DNA of 64,000 bases from Candidatus Gastranaerophilales bacterium (GTDB lineage Bacteria; Cyanobacteriota; Vampirovibrionia; Gastranaerophilales; Gastranaerophilaceae): contig CALUTI010000001.1 in the NCBI GenBank assembly GCA_944323695.1, positions 1-64,000 on the forward strand, read 5' to 3'. The notes beneath the pieces were generated by a model that was not told the DNA's origin, did no database searches, and saw only the letters and a program-made list of their open reading frames with translations. Made by a program: the position numbers and the translations under genes. Below are positions 27,678-35,788 of this stretch, piece by piece. Position 1 is the stretch's first letter, and every line of letters starts with the position of its first letter.

Positions 27678-28853
27678 CTAATTTATAATATTTTCATACT
27701 TTTTCATCAAATTTGTTCTGTAAATACTGTCCGTCAAATGCAATGCAAGATCTCTATAGCTTTTTGCAACATTAGAATCCGGATTTATATCGCTTACAGG
27801 AATTCCTTTATTAATTGAGGACATCATTGTAAAGTAATTATTCGGGATTTTCCAGTAAACCTTTCTGCCCATAACACTTTCAATATCCTCAATACTTATC
27901 TCATCGTTTTCCATATACCGGTTTAAAAGTATCTGGGTTTTATTTTTATCAAAACCTAACCTTTCAAACAATTCAAGACATCTTTGTGCATTTCTGAGCG
28001 CAGGAAGATTCGCAATAGTCACAAGAAAGATTAAATCGGATTCAGTGAGCGCCGCAATATTTTTGGCATCAAAACTGGACTCCGCATCAACTATAATATA
28101 TGAAAACGTTTTTTTAAGCATTGAAAACAATCTCGTAATATGTTCCGGCAAAATATCGGCTGCCTGCTTGAAAAACGGAGGATCCGCAAGCACATACAAA
28201 CTTGTATTCTTATATTTTTCCATTGTGCTCAACAGGAAATCCTCATTCATTTTGTCAAGATTTTCCAGCATATAAGAAATATTAAAAGACGGCTTTAAAT
28301 CCATAAAAGTTGTAATATCGCCAAGTTGAAAATTTAAATCCAAAAGCGCAACATTTTCCTTTGTAATTTTTGCAAGCTCCAGTGCCAGATTAGATGCAAT
28401 TGAAGTTTTTCCGATTCCGCCTTTGTTTGAAAATATGGAAATAATCTTGCATTTTGTATCCTTTTTAGGGGCACAAAAAAGAGATTCATTCAGTTTAGTC
28501 AAAACATCAATAAATTCCGTTTTAATCAATGGCAGTGCAAGAAACTCTTTAGCACCGGCCCTCATAACCCTTACAATCAAATCAACCGAAGGATTGTCGG
28601 ATAATACAAGCACCTTGCAGTTATGAATATTTTGGGTTACAACAGAGATAAATTCAAGTTTTGCATCTGCATTATCAGAAACATCAACAATCAAAACAGA
28701 TTTATCAAGAGATGAAAGAGTATCGAAAATTTCCATATATTCAGGGAATTTATCCAGCACTTCAAAATGTTCAAACTCTTTCAAATAAAGCTCTAAGACA
28801 TTACGAGTCTGCTCATTATCCGTTAAAATTATTGTTGAAACCTTATTCTGCAT
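27678..28853 (-). CDS. CpaE/TadZ-like MinD-family ATPase with pseudo-receiver domain
   Basis: 391 residues. Residues 1-125 resemble a response-regulator receiver fold (VSTIILTDNEQTRNVLELYL, VLIVDVSD, KVLVLSDNP). From about 137 comes a MinD/ParA ATPase with the deviant Walker A SNKGGIGKTS, LLDLNFQLGDI and YIIVDAESSFD. This layout is that of CpaE/TadZ, which localises type II/IV pilus assembly machines. Several prepilin-like genes lie elsewhere in the window. The promoter TGCTAAAAT ends 6 nt before the ATG, and no Shine-Dalgarno is present. Confidence 0.85.
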   Translation of the reverse strand: MQNKVSTIILTDNEQTRNVLELYLKEFEHFEVLDKFPEYMEIFDTLSSLDKSVLIVDVSDNADAKLEFISVVTQNIHNCKVLVLSDNPSVDLIVRVMRAGAKEFLALPLIKTEFIDVLTKLNESLFCAPKKDTKCKIISIFSNKGGIGKTSIASNLALELAKITKENVALLDLNFQLGDITTFMDLKPSFNISYMLENLDKMNEDFLLSTMEKYKNTSLYVLADPPFFKQAADILPEHITRLFSMLKKTFSYIIVDAESSFDAKNIAALTESDLIFLVTIANLPALRNAQRCLELFERLGFDKNKTQILLNRYMENDEISIEDIESVMGRKVYWKIPNNYFTMMSSINKGIPVSDINPDSNVAKSYRDLALHLTDSIYRTNLMKKYENIIN

Positions 28854-28859
28854 AACCTG

Positions 28860-28868
28860 ATTTTAGCA
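28860..28868 (-). promoter_or_regulatory. Extended -10 box of the leaderless CpaE-like gene
   Basis: TGTGCTAAAAT on the minus strand, with TAAAAT at 28865-28860, exactly 6 nt from the start codon. The same TGTGCTAAAAT string precedes nadD and glmU. Confidence 0.6.
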
Positions 28869-28891
28869 CATTTTTTCAAATCAATCAACAA

Positions 28892-28920
28892 GAAAAACGG
28901 AGCCGAAAATTTCGGCCCCT
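28892..28920 (-). terminator. Rho-independent terminator of the S74 gene
   Basis: On the minus strand GGGGCCGAAA pairs with TTTCGGCTCC and is followed by GTTTTTCTT. It lies downstream of the repeat protein and upstream of the cpaE-like promoter. Confidence 0.8.
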
Positions 28921-28937
28921 TACATCCTGGGGGGATG

Positions 28938-29858
28938 TTAAAAAAGTTTTTCCAGTCTTTCCAAACGCTGTTCAAAATCCTGATTTTGTTTTTTCAGCGT
29001 TGCATTTTCAGCTTGAAGAGATTTAACCTCATCCTGCAAAGCTTTAATTTCTTCGTCACGCTTATCAATTCTTGCAATAACTGATTTAACTTCCTCAACA
29101 AGGGCTGTTAATTTTGCATCAAGTTCCTTTATTGCATTTACCATTGCGTAAAACATGTCATCACGACGAATTTTTAGATACCCGTCATCACCTTTTATTA
29201 CCGCATTTGGAAATACTTTTTCCAAATCCTGCGCAATTACTCCGACATGCGGTTTATGTTCTTTATCATTTTTAAATGTAAAATCATATACCTTTAATTC
29301 TCGCACTTGTGCCAATCCTGATTTGTTTTCTCCTTTGATATTTTTAAGGCGCCTGTCGGAAGTTTGCGGAGCGGTAAATGTGCCGCTTACGACCAAATTA
29401 CCGGGGATATAAACAGTAGCGGAGGAGGTTCCCAAATATACAGCTTCCGCATCGTTTTTGGCTATAGAAGAACTATGCACTGGACCTGAATTTGCCCCAA
29501 TACAAGTTTTATTTGATCCTGTTACCTCTGCACATGCCTTATAGCCGAAGGCCGTATTATTACTGCCTGTACCATTACTAACCAACGCCCTATAGCCACT
29601 GGCTGTATTATTTTCACCAGAGCTATTACCATTTAATGCACTGGGACCGATTGCAGTATTATAATTACCGGTATCGTTTCCAGATAACGCATGATTGCCG
29701 ATTGCGGTATTATTACTGCCAGAGCTGTTACGCCATAACGTCTGATTACCGATTGCAGTATTATTACTGCCAGAGCTGTTCTGATATAATGCTCGATATC
29801 CGACGCCGGTGTTACCATCGCCTGTTGTATCGCCGACACCTGCCGCCTCGTAGCCCAA
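28938..29858 (-). CDS. Head-repeat surface protein with peptidase S74 chaperone domain
   Basis: 306 residues. Residues 1-130 are tandem head-like repeats of the form SSGxNNTAIGxxAL (for example SGSNNTAIGNQTL, DTGNYNTAIGPSAL). After a linker, the intramolecular chaperone/endosialidase-type S74 domain begins with SDRRLKNIKG, containing the Ser-Lys dyad used for self-cleavage, then HVGVIAQDLEKVFPNAV. A long coiled coil closes the protein. Such proteins form trimeric fibres. The 5' end is odd: TTG 29858 is the first usable start, 6 nt after TATAAT, yet repeat-like residues (GSYNTLLG) continue upstream in frame without a Met. There is no signal peptide. The gene may be 5'-truncated. Confidence 0.75.
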   Translation of the reverse strand: MGYEAAGVGDTTGDGNTGVGYRALYQNSSGSNNTAIGNQTLWRNSSGSNNTAIGNHALSGNDTGNYNTAIGPSALNGNSSGENNTASGYRALVSNGTGSNNTAFGYKACAEVTGSNKTCIGANSGPVHSSSIAKNDAEAVYLGTSSATVYIPGNLVVSGTFTAPQTSDRRLKNIKGENKSGLAQVRELKVYDFTFKNDKEHKPHVGVIAQDLEKVFPNAVIKGDDGYLKIRRDDMFYAMVNAIKELDAKLTALVEEVKSVIARIDKRDEEIKALQDEVKSLQAENATLKKQNQDFEQRLERLEKLF

Positions 29859-29916
29859 TAAAGTATTATACGAACCCTGTGTAATGACTTAATAAATTAA
29901 AATAATGCAAGTAAAA

Positions 29917-30050
29917 AGCCCCAAACGAGCGCGATTTTGTTACCTGCCGGTCTCGCAGGTGGGTGAGCGCCTCGGCAAATCCGTTTCCCGCTGGCGATGG
30001 TTAATCGGCGGGTATACTGCAATGCCTGACAGAGTCAACTCTCCCTTTTA
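29917..30050. other. GC-rich structured segment, candidate RNA element
   Basis: By hand count 40 of 60 bases at 29941-30000 are G or C, in an otherwise AT-rich region. Hairpins are visible: ACCTGC/GCAGGT (29942-29960), CCCGC/GCGGG (29987-30012) with an inner CGAT/ATCG, and GAGT/ACTC (30032-30041). The palindrome GCCTCGGC is also present. On the minus strand GGGGC followed by TTTTT ends it. No recognised riboswitch or RNA family fits. A 6S-like or cis-regulatory RNA upstream of the S74 gene is possible. Confidence 0.35.
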
Positions 30051-30126
30051 AATAAATGTAGGAACAAAATTAACACCCGTCCGGAGCATTAACATTTTAG
30101 CATATATGATATCGGTTTTCAATAGC

Positions 30127-32109
30127 CTACCATCTCATTGCAAGAGTTTCCATTGCCTGTTTTTCTGCCAAATCTGCACGGGCAAGCGCTGCCATGCCGG
30201 CTGTTTGATCTTCACCTTGGATTTGCACACCTACAGGTGACGGAATATAAGTTCTTACAGGTTCCAAAACTTTGTCATCATCTTTTTTCTGTTCGCCGTT
30301 AATTATGGTAGTGTTATTCACATTATTTGTAACTGTTGAATTAGGGCTTTGATACTTTTGACCGTTTTTATACATGTTCAACAAATTGGTCGGAGTATTC
30401 GGAATTACAGTCGGCTGATTGTTAAAAGGATTGTTGCCGGCTTGATTCTGAACAGGTTCTGTAGCTTCCGTTTCTTTTTCTTCGTCAAGAACTGATTTAG
30501 TCGGTTTACCAAAGACTTTATTTTCAGCCTTTGTACAAGCTTTTGCAATAACAGGAACGATTACCGCCATAGGAATTGCAAGTCTCAAAGGTACACCGCC
30601 TAAATTTTTCAAGAAGTTAGGTATTTTTCTTAATAAATTCAAATTCATTTTTGATGCTGATTTATAAGCGGCACGGGTTTCATTACCCATATTTATAAAT
30701 CTGCCGATACCTTTAAACATACGTGTTATAGGATTTTTAACATTGGCTCTTAACATATCTGATAAAGCATTTTTAGCTGCTTTGTATTCGGCTTTTGTAG
30801 CGAATCCGCCTGCTTTTGCTTTTTCGTTAAAAGCTTTTAAAGCCGCACGATAGTTTACAACACCTTGTTTATCAAGACCGGCATACTTCATACCGCCGAC
30901 TTTGTGCATTGCAACATAAGCTAACGGTAATGCCATAAAGTATGAAAAATCGTTCACAAAACGCTCCATAAAGGTTTTAAATTTTTCACCTTTTGGCGCA
31001 ATAAATGAATTTGCTAACATATCACCAAAGATAAATGCTTGCATAAATACCGCAAGTTTACCGCCTGCAAATCTGTTTGTAGTACCTTCAAGGAAATATG
31101 AAAATGCTTTCGGCAAAAATCTTCCGAGTTTTGTCTTATTTCCTTTGCCTAATGTTGCAGTAAATTTATTTCTCAATTCAGGAATAGAAACTTTTCTTCC
31201 GAAAAAGTGCCCTTTAACCTTACCCAAAGCACCGTATTTTCGGCTTACGGAAATAGCCATTTTATCATCCGCTTTCAACAAAGCCTGATGAATTTTATCG
31301 ATATTTCCAAGAGCATCTTTAGAAACACTTTCATATTCTGCTAAGTTTCTGAAGCCCAGCTTTCTTGCCTTTATATGTTTTGAATATTCATTTAAGCCAT
31401 GTATGCCTTTTTTATTAAATATCTTGTCAATACTTGAATCTTTTATACCCAAAGCTTTCAATTCTTCTTTTGCAAGAGCTGCTGCTTTATCGGTTTTATT
31501 CAAACCCTTTAATGTTTTTGCCACATTGTCAATTTGCTCTTTTGTATAACCGAATTGTTCAAGTTTATTAACATCGTCAATAGGCTTCATAAAATAACCG
31601 AACAATTGATCGGTATCCATAGCCAAAAATCCCTTAAGACCGGCACCTGAATTTTTTGCGAATTTCCACTCAGCCTGTGTCGGTGTATTTTCTAAAGCGT
31701 ATGCAACTTTACTTTTTCCTGTAAGCCAATGCCAGGCTTTTCCAATACCGTGGTAGACTTTTTGAACACCTTTACCAACTGTCGTATTTGTAAACTTTGT
31801 TTGAACATTATCACCAAAGTTACCGATTTTGCCAAGTATTGACTTGTCATATTCTCCTGCACATTTAGGCCCGAATTTATCCATAGCCTGTGCCAAAGCA
31901 TACCATGTTGCAAGAGTTAAACCTAACGTCGCATTAGGATTTGCTTCCTCTGAAGCCTTAACACGATTTGCAAGATATGAATTATCAACTGACTGCTTCA
32001 CTGCCTGACCGTCAAGAGCCTGCATTGACGGAGTGTTCCCGCCAACATAAGACTGTCCCGCAGCCTGCATCGGAATATTATATTTCGGATTGATATTGTT
32101 ACTAACCAT
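30127..32109 (-). CDS. Large Lys-rich protein of unknown function
   Basis: 660 residues, not recognised. The N-terminus is Asn/Gln-rich (MVSNNINPKYNIPMQAAGQS). The middle is basic and helical with amphipathic segments (FAGGKLAVFMQAFIFGDML, FSYFMALPLAYVAMHKVGG, VPLRLAIPMAVIVPVIAKAC). The C-terminal 130 residues are low-complexity (NPFNNQPTVIPNTPTNLL, NVNNTTIINGEQKK). The layout (helical core, hydrophobic stretches, Asn/Pro-rich tail with NPFNN) recalls the gly-zipper proteins at 7.9-10.2 kb. ATAGGTAGG precedes the ATG, similar to AGGTAGG at 7866. Confidence 0.78.
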   Translation of the reverse strand: MVSNNINPKYNIPMQAAGQSYVGGNTPSMQALDGQAVKQSVDNSYLANRVKASEEANPNATLGLTLATWYALAQAMDKFGPKCAGEYDKSILGKIGNFGDNVQTKFTNTTVGKGVQKVYHGIGKAWHWLTGKSKVAYALENTPTQAEWKFAKNSGAGLKGFLAMDTDQLFGYFMKPIDDVNKLEQFGYTKEQIDNVAKTLKGLNKTDKAAALAKEELKALGIKDSSIDKIFNKKGIHGLNEYSKHIKARKLGFRNLAEYESVSKDALGNIDKIHQALLKADDKMAISVSRKYGALGKVKGHFFGRKVSIPELRNKFTATLGKGNKTKLGRFLPKAFSYFLEGTTNRFAGGKLAVFMQAFIFGDMLANSFIAPKGEKFKTFMERFVNDFSYFMALPLAYVAMHKVGGMKYAGLDKQGVVNYRAALKAFNEKAKAGGFATKAEYKAAKNALSDMLRANVKNPITRMFKGIGRFINMGNETRAAYKSASKMNLNLLRKIPNFLKNLGGVPLRLAIPMAVIVPVIAKACTKAENKVFGKPTKSVLDEEKETEATEPVQNQAGNNPFNNQPTVIPNTPTNLLNMYKNGQKYQSPNSTVTNNVNNTTIINGEQKKDDDKVLEPVRTYIPSPVGVQIQGEDQTAGMAALARADLAEKQAMETLAMRW

Positions 32110-32219
32110 ACTGCCTACCTATATTATATATAAAAACAAAATCCGCCGTATAATTGCCTTTTTAAACTTAATGTAACGAAATGTAACAAGTTTTACCTTT
32201 TTTGAAATCGTAGGAAGAG

Positions 32220-32237
32220 TATATACTTTATATATAT
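32220..32237 (+). promoter_or_regulatory. 18-bp AT-rich motif upstream of the 56-residue gene
   Basis: TATATACTTTATATATAT ends about 25 bp before the start at 32263 and is an exact reverse-complement copy of 14797-14814. It is likely part of the promoter. Confidence 0.35.
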
Positions 32238-32262
32238 GTAAGAATTGAGAGAGGCTTCACAA

Positions 32263-32433
32263 ATGGCAGTAGCTAATTTAAAGAAGATTGATGAAAAATT
32301 AAAAGATATGTATAACGAACAAGTTACAACAACAGCTAACAATGTACAACCGTTTGTTGACAAATCCGATTTATTATTTGAGCAGATGAATTTCATTGCG
32401 ATGTACAATAAACAAGCTTTACATTTAATCTAA
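32263..32433 (+). CDS. Small hypothetical protein (56 residues)
   Basis: The frame from ATG 32263 begins MAVANLKKIDEKLKDMYNEQ and is entirely amphipathic-helical with a Phe/Met-rich end (LLFEQMNFIAMYNKQALHLI). GAGAGG lies about 8 nt upstream. Six earlier in-frame codons lead to a TTG and are unlikely. An isolated transcription unit is indicated by the AT-rich promoter region and a strong terminator at 32499. The function is unknown. Confidence 0.65.
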   Translation: MAVANLKKIDEKLKDMYNEQVTTTANNVQPFVDKSDLLFEQMNFIAMYNKQALHLI

Positions 32434-32498
32434 TATCCTATATTCCTATTAAAAGTTTTTTTACTAACTCCAATTTATTTTTCCCCTACAAATTTTCA

Positions 32499-32529
32499 CC
32501 TGATTTTGAAAAAAAATCAGGTTTTTTTT
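32499..32529 (+). terminator. Rho-independent terminator
   Basis: CCTGATTTT pairs with AAAATCAGG over a short A-rich loop, followed by eight T. Confidence 0.85.
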
Positions 32530-32548
32530 ATAATGATTTTTTTCATTG

Positions 32549-32557
32549 TGCTAAAAT
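32549..32557 (+). promoter_or_regulatory. Extended -10 box of leaderless nadD
   Basis: TGTGCTAAAAT, with TAAAAT at 32552-32557, exactly 6 nt before the ATG at 32564. No Shine-Dalgarno is present. Confidence 0.6.
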
Positions 32558-32563
32558 GGATTT

Positions 32564-33154
32564 ATGAAATTATGCGTATTTCAAGGAACTTTTAACCCGA
32601 TACATACCGCTCATTTAAAAATGGCGGATTATGTGCTGAAAAATTACGGGTTTGATAAAATAATATTTATTCCGGCATACAGACCACCTCACAAAAATTA
32701 TGACGTGTCACTTACCCCTCACAGATTACAAATGGTAAAGCTTGCAGCGCTTTCCAACCCTAAATTTAAAGTTTCGGATATTGAATACCATAATGAAAGG
32801 AATTCTTATACATACCTCACAATACTTGAGCTTTACAAAAAATATGACATTGAAGGGAAAATTAATTTTATCATCGGAACAGATGCGTTTAAGCAGATAG
32901 ATACCTGGTATGAAACAGAAAAACTCAAAGATCTGGTGCATTTTATAGTATTTGTAAGAGAAAATGAACCTGATGACAGAAAATATAAAGAATTAAAAGA
33001 AAAAGGTTACGATTTTACCTTCGCTAAGATGGATTTTCAGGATGTTTCATCAAGCAATATAAGAAAAAACATCAAAAACGGTAAAGATATAACTGGTTTA
33101 GTAACGGATAAAGTAAAAGGATACATAGAAAAAAATGGATTATACAAAAATTAG
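32564..33154 (+). CDS. nadD: Nicotinate-nucleotide adenylyltransferase
   Basis: 196 residues. It makes deamido-NAD from nicotinate mononucleotide and ATP. The nucleotidyltransferase signature is FQGTFNPIHTAHL (GxFxPxHxxH, residues 5-17). PAYRPPHKN, FIIGTDAFKQIDTWY and the C-terminal SSSNIRKNI (ISSTxIR-type motif) follow. It overlaps the HD-domain gene by 20 bp; nadD-yqeK is a widespread pair. Confidence 0.96.
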   Translation: MKLCVFQGTFNPIHTAHLKMADYVLKNYGFDKIIFIPAYRPPHKNYDVSLTPHRLQMVKLAALSNPKFKVSDIEYHNERNSYTYLTILELYKKYDIEGKINFIIGTDAFKQIDTWYETEKLKDLVHFIVFVRENEPDDRKYKELKEKGYDFTFAKMDFQDVSSSNIRKNIKNGKDITGLVTDKVKGYIEKNGLYKN

Positions 33155-33737
33155 TAAAGAGGAAATTTTAAACTGGCTGAAAAAAAATCTAACTGAAGAA
33201 CGCTATCAGCATTGTCTTGGGACAGCTCAATGTGCGAAAGAATTGGCGGGTCAATTTTTTGAAGATGAAAATAAAGCTTACATAGCAGGACTTTTACACG
33301 ATTGTGCAAAATGTTTTGACAATAATAAGCTTCTTGATATTATTCATAAAAATTTAAAAGTAGATGAAAATGAATTAATGAATTACAAAACCCTTCACGC
33401 GCCCGTAAGTGCATTTTGCGCTAACAAAGATTTTGGAGTTTGCGATGATGAAATTTTGTCAGCTATCCGCTGGCATACTTTAGGCAAAAAGGATATGACG
33501 ACTTTTGAAAAAATAATTTTCCTTGCTGATAAAATTGAACCCAACACCCGTGACAAAGAATACCGTGAAGAAATTTGCCAAATTCTTAAAGAAAATAACG
33601 GACTTGATAAGGCACTTTTAAGATGCTACAAAGAAACCATAAAAAGTCTTGTAAAACGTGAACTAAAGATTTGTCCGGCAACTATTGACATTTACAATAA
33701 TCTGGTTGATATAACAAATAGTAAAGAATGTAAATAA
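33135..33737 (+). CDS. yqeK: YqeK-family HD-domain nucleotide phosphohydrolase
   Basis: 200 residues. The HD motif is seen in HCLGTAQCAKELA, GLLHDCAKCF (His-Asp), the His of LHAPVSAFCA, IRWHTLGKKDMTTFEKIIFLADKIEP. YqeK enzymes hydrolyse diadenosine tetraphosphate symmetrically to ADP. The start lies within the end of nadD. The rsfS gene that often comes third is absent. Confidence 0.92.
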   Translation: MDYTKISKEEILNWLKKNLTEERYQHCLGTAQCAKELAGQFFEDENKAYIAGLLHDCAKCFDNNKLLDIIHKNLKVDENELMNYKTLHAPVSAFCANKDFGVCDDEILSAIRWHTLGKKDMTTFEKIIFLADKIEPNTRDKEYREEICQILKENNGLDKALLRCYKETIKSLVKRELKICPATIDIYNNLVDITNSKECK

Positions 33738-33793
33738 AATCCGAAAAAAGTCGCATATTCGTGATAAAATAATTTCACAGAGAGGGAAAACTT

Positions 33794-35788
33794 ATGAAAC
33801 TTTTGGAGATTAAGAATAATCTTGTAAAAATATCATATAACGATGATGACAAAATAGCACTTGCAAAATTCATTGCACTTGTTGACAACAATAAATCCTA
33901 TGTAGGACAAATAGTAAATCTCAAAGCTGAAGTCAACACAAACTACGCAATAGCAAGATTAATCTTCACATTTAATGATGACGGCATTGTCGATAATTAT
34001 GACGGCTCTGTTCCCTCTATAAAAGCGCAGCTTTCACATTTAAATTCTGAAGATATTTTAAAACTTCTTCCTATGGAAAAACCAATTGCTTTCGGAGAGC
34101 TTGCCCAGCAAAATATAATGCTGAAAGTTGATCAAACAATATTTGAAAAGAATCTGACAATTTGTGCTGAAAAATTTGAAAATATAGCAACTATAGTAAA
34201 AAATTCCGCATTACAGCTTGCACAATATAGCGAAAAAACCGTTGTAATTGATATTGACCATACGTTTGGCGAATTTGAACCAATAAGATTTAAACGTGAT
34301 TTTAAACTGCCGCTTAACTCCAGAATGATAGATTATATCTACGAAAATGACTTAACCGAAGTTGATGCGGCAAGTAAGGCTGTTATCCAGGATATTTTTT
34401 ACGAAGTTCAGGAATATACAAAAACAGTCGAAGGGAATTTTATTCCGTTTGACACCTTCTTGAATGTTGTTTCTCAACAATACGAACAGTCAAGTATTCC
34501 GGAGCTGGCACTTTTAAAACACAAATTGTTAAAATACCGGGAAGCAAATGTTTTTGCAGAGACAAAAGAGGAACTTGACGGATTAAAAAATGCTATTGAC
34601 GCAAACCAAATAAGCTATATTGATATTGCAGACGTTCCGGATAATCTTCAAAAAGAGCTTATTGCTTATATTCATAATATACTTAACTCTACTGATGCAT
34701 ATCTTTACACCTTTGTCAAACTTACAAATAAAAATGCAGACAAAAAATTGCTGCTGCAAATTCTTGATAACGAACATATTTTTACAACAATAATATGCAG
34801 TCACAATTATAAATATCTTCCGGAATTAAAACAACGCGCGGAAAATTTGATTTTATTTGCTCCGCAGACACTTCAGCATGATTTTGCAAGCTACAATACA
34901 TTATTAAACAAGCTAAATGCTAACGAATTTATTATATATGGTGCACTTACACAAAATGTACCGTTTGTAGCGGAATTAAACGAATTTTCATCACAAGAGA
35001 TGCCGGAAATCCCTGAAAAAATTGAAGAAGAACCGGAACCTGCAATGCCGGTGAATACAGATGAAGTATATAATTTCGATACTCCGGATGAATTTGAGAT
35101 AGAACCGTCAGAGGAATCAGGCGAAGAAACTTTAAATATTGATGAGGATGTAATTGAGCAACATGATGAGCTATTGAGCCATGATGAACTTGTGGAACAA
35201 GTTGCCAAAGATGTTGATGAAGTATTTTATACACAGCCTCAACAAACACCGTCTATTGAGGAGATAACTTCTCCCGATACAATAACCGAAGATGATCTGA
35301 ATTTTATTGATGACTTATCTATTGAGCATCCAATGGAAGAAGAACATCCGTTAGAGAATAATGATTTTGAAGTAACTGATGAATTTCCGTTTGAAGAAGA
35401 ACACCGGATTGAAGAACCTTCTTCAGACATTCCGGAAGAGATTCCGGCACAGGATGAAACCGTAATATTAGAAGAAGAACCTGTGTTGGAAGATATACCG
35501 ACTGAATTTGAAATTGATAATTCATCTGATGATATGGCTTCAGCAGATGAACTTTTGGATGAGCCGCAACCTCCGGTTGTTCCGATTTATCCGTCTGATG
35601 AGCCGGTTTTAGATAGTTCTTCCCCATCATTTGAACAGGGAGATATGGTTTCACATCCGAAATACGGAAAAGGTGTTATTGAAAAATTAATTAAATACGG
35701 AAACAAAACACTTTGCTCAATATCTTTTGAAAATGTTGGAAGACGTCTTTTGGATCCTGCTATTTCAGAATTGCAAAAGGTTGATTAA
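33794..35788 (+). CDS. Unknown protein with acidic linker and UvrD-type C-terminal module
   Basis: 664 residues. Residues 1-390 are an unrecognised, mixed helix/strand region. About 395-605 is a strongly acidic low-complexity linker rich in Glu, Pro and Ser (PEEIPAQDETVILEEEPVLE). The last 50 residues, FEQGDMVSHPKYGKGVIEKL and FENVGRRLLDP, match the Tudor-like C-terminal module of UvrD/PcrA helicases that binds RNA polymerase. No helicase motifs are present. GAGAGGG precedes the ATG. A transcription- or repair-linked role is a hypothesis only. Confidence 0.8.
   Translation: MKLLEIKNNLVKISYNDDDKIALAKFIALVDNNKSYVGQIVNLKAEVNTNYAIARLIFTFNDDGIVDNYDGSVPSIKAQLSHLNSEDILKLLPMEKPIAFGELAQQNIMLKVDQTIFEKNLTICAEKFENIATIVKNSALQLAQYSEKTVVIDIDHTFGEFEPIRFKRDFKLPLNSRMIDYIYENDLTEVDAASKAVIQDIFYEVQEYTKTVEGNFIPFDTFLNVVSQQYEQSSIPELALLKHKLLKYREANVFAETKEELDGLKNAIDANQISYIDIADVPDNLQKELIAYIHNILNSTDAYLYTFVKLTNKNADKKLLLQILDNEHIFTTIICSHNYKYLPELKQRAENLILFAPQTLQHDFASYNTLLNKLNANEFIIYGALTQNVPFVAELNEFSSQEMPEIPEKIEEEPEPAMPVNTDEVYNFDTPDEFEIEPSEESGEETLNIDEDVIEQHDELLSHDELVEQVAKDVDEVFYTQPQQTPSIEEITSPDTITEDDLNFIDDLSIEHPMEEEHPLENNDFEVTDEFPFEEEHRIEEPSSDIPEEIPAQDETVILEEEPVLEDIPTEFEIDNSSDDMASADELLDEPQPPVVPIYPSDEPVLDSSSPSFEQGDMVSHPKYGKGVIEKLIKYGNKTLCSISFENVGRRLLDPAISELQKVD

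Noticed and set aside
28938-29858. Tandem repeats of the S74 gene considered as a CRISPR-like array
   Set aside because: The repeats are in frame, encode a known head-repeat motif and have no unique spacers.
29636-29884. 82-residue plus-strand frame antisense to the S74 protein
   Set aside because: Its periodic Tyr/Arg-rich sequence is the antisense reading of the SGSNNTAIG repeats.
29990-30045. Fluoride-riboswitch-like string (GGCGATGG, then ATACTGC and TGCCTGAC) on the plus strand
   Set aside because: The pairing does not complete the fluoride aptamer, and the plus strand runs into the 3' end of an opposite gene, so nothing would be regulated.
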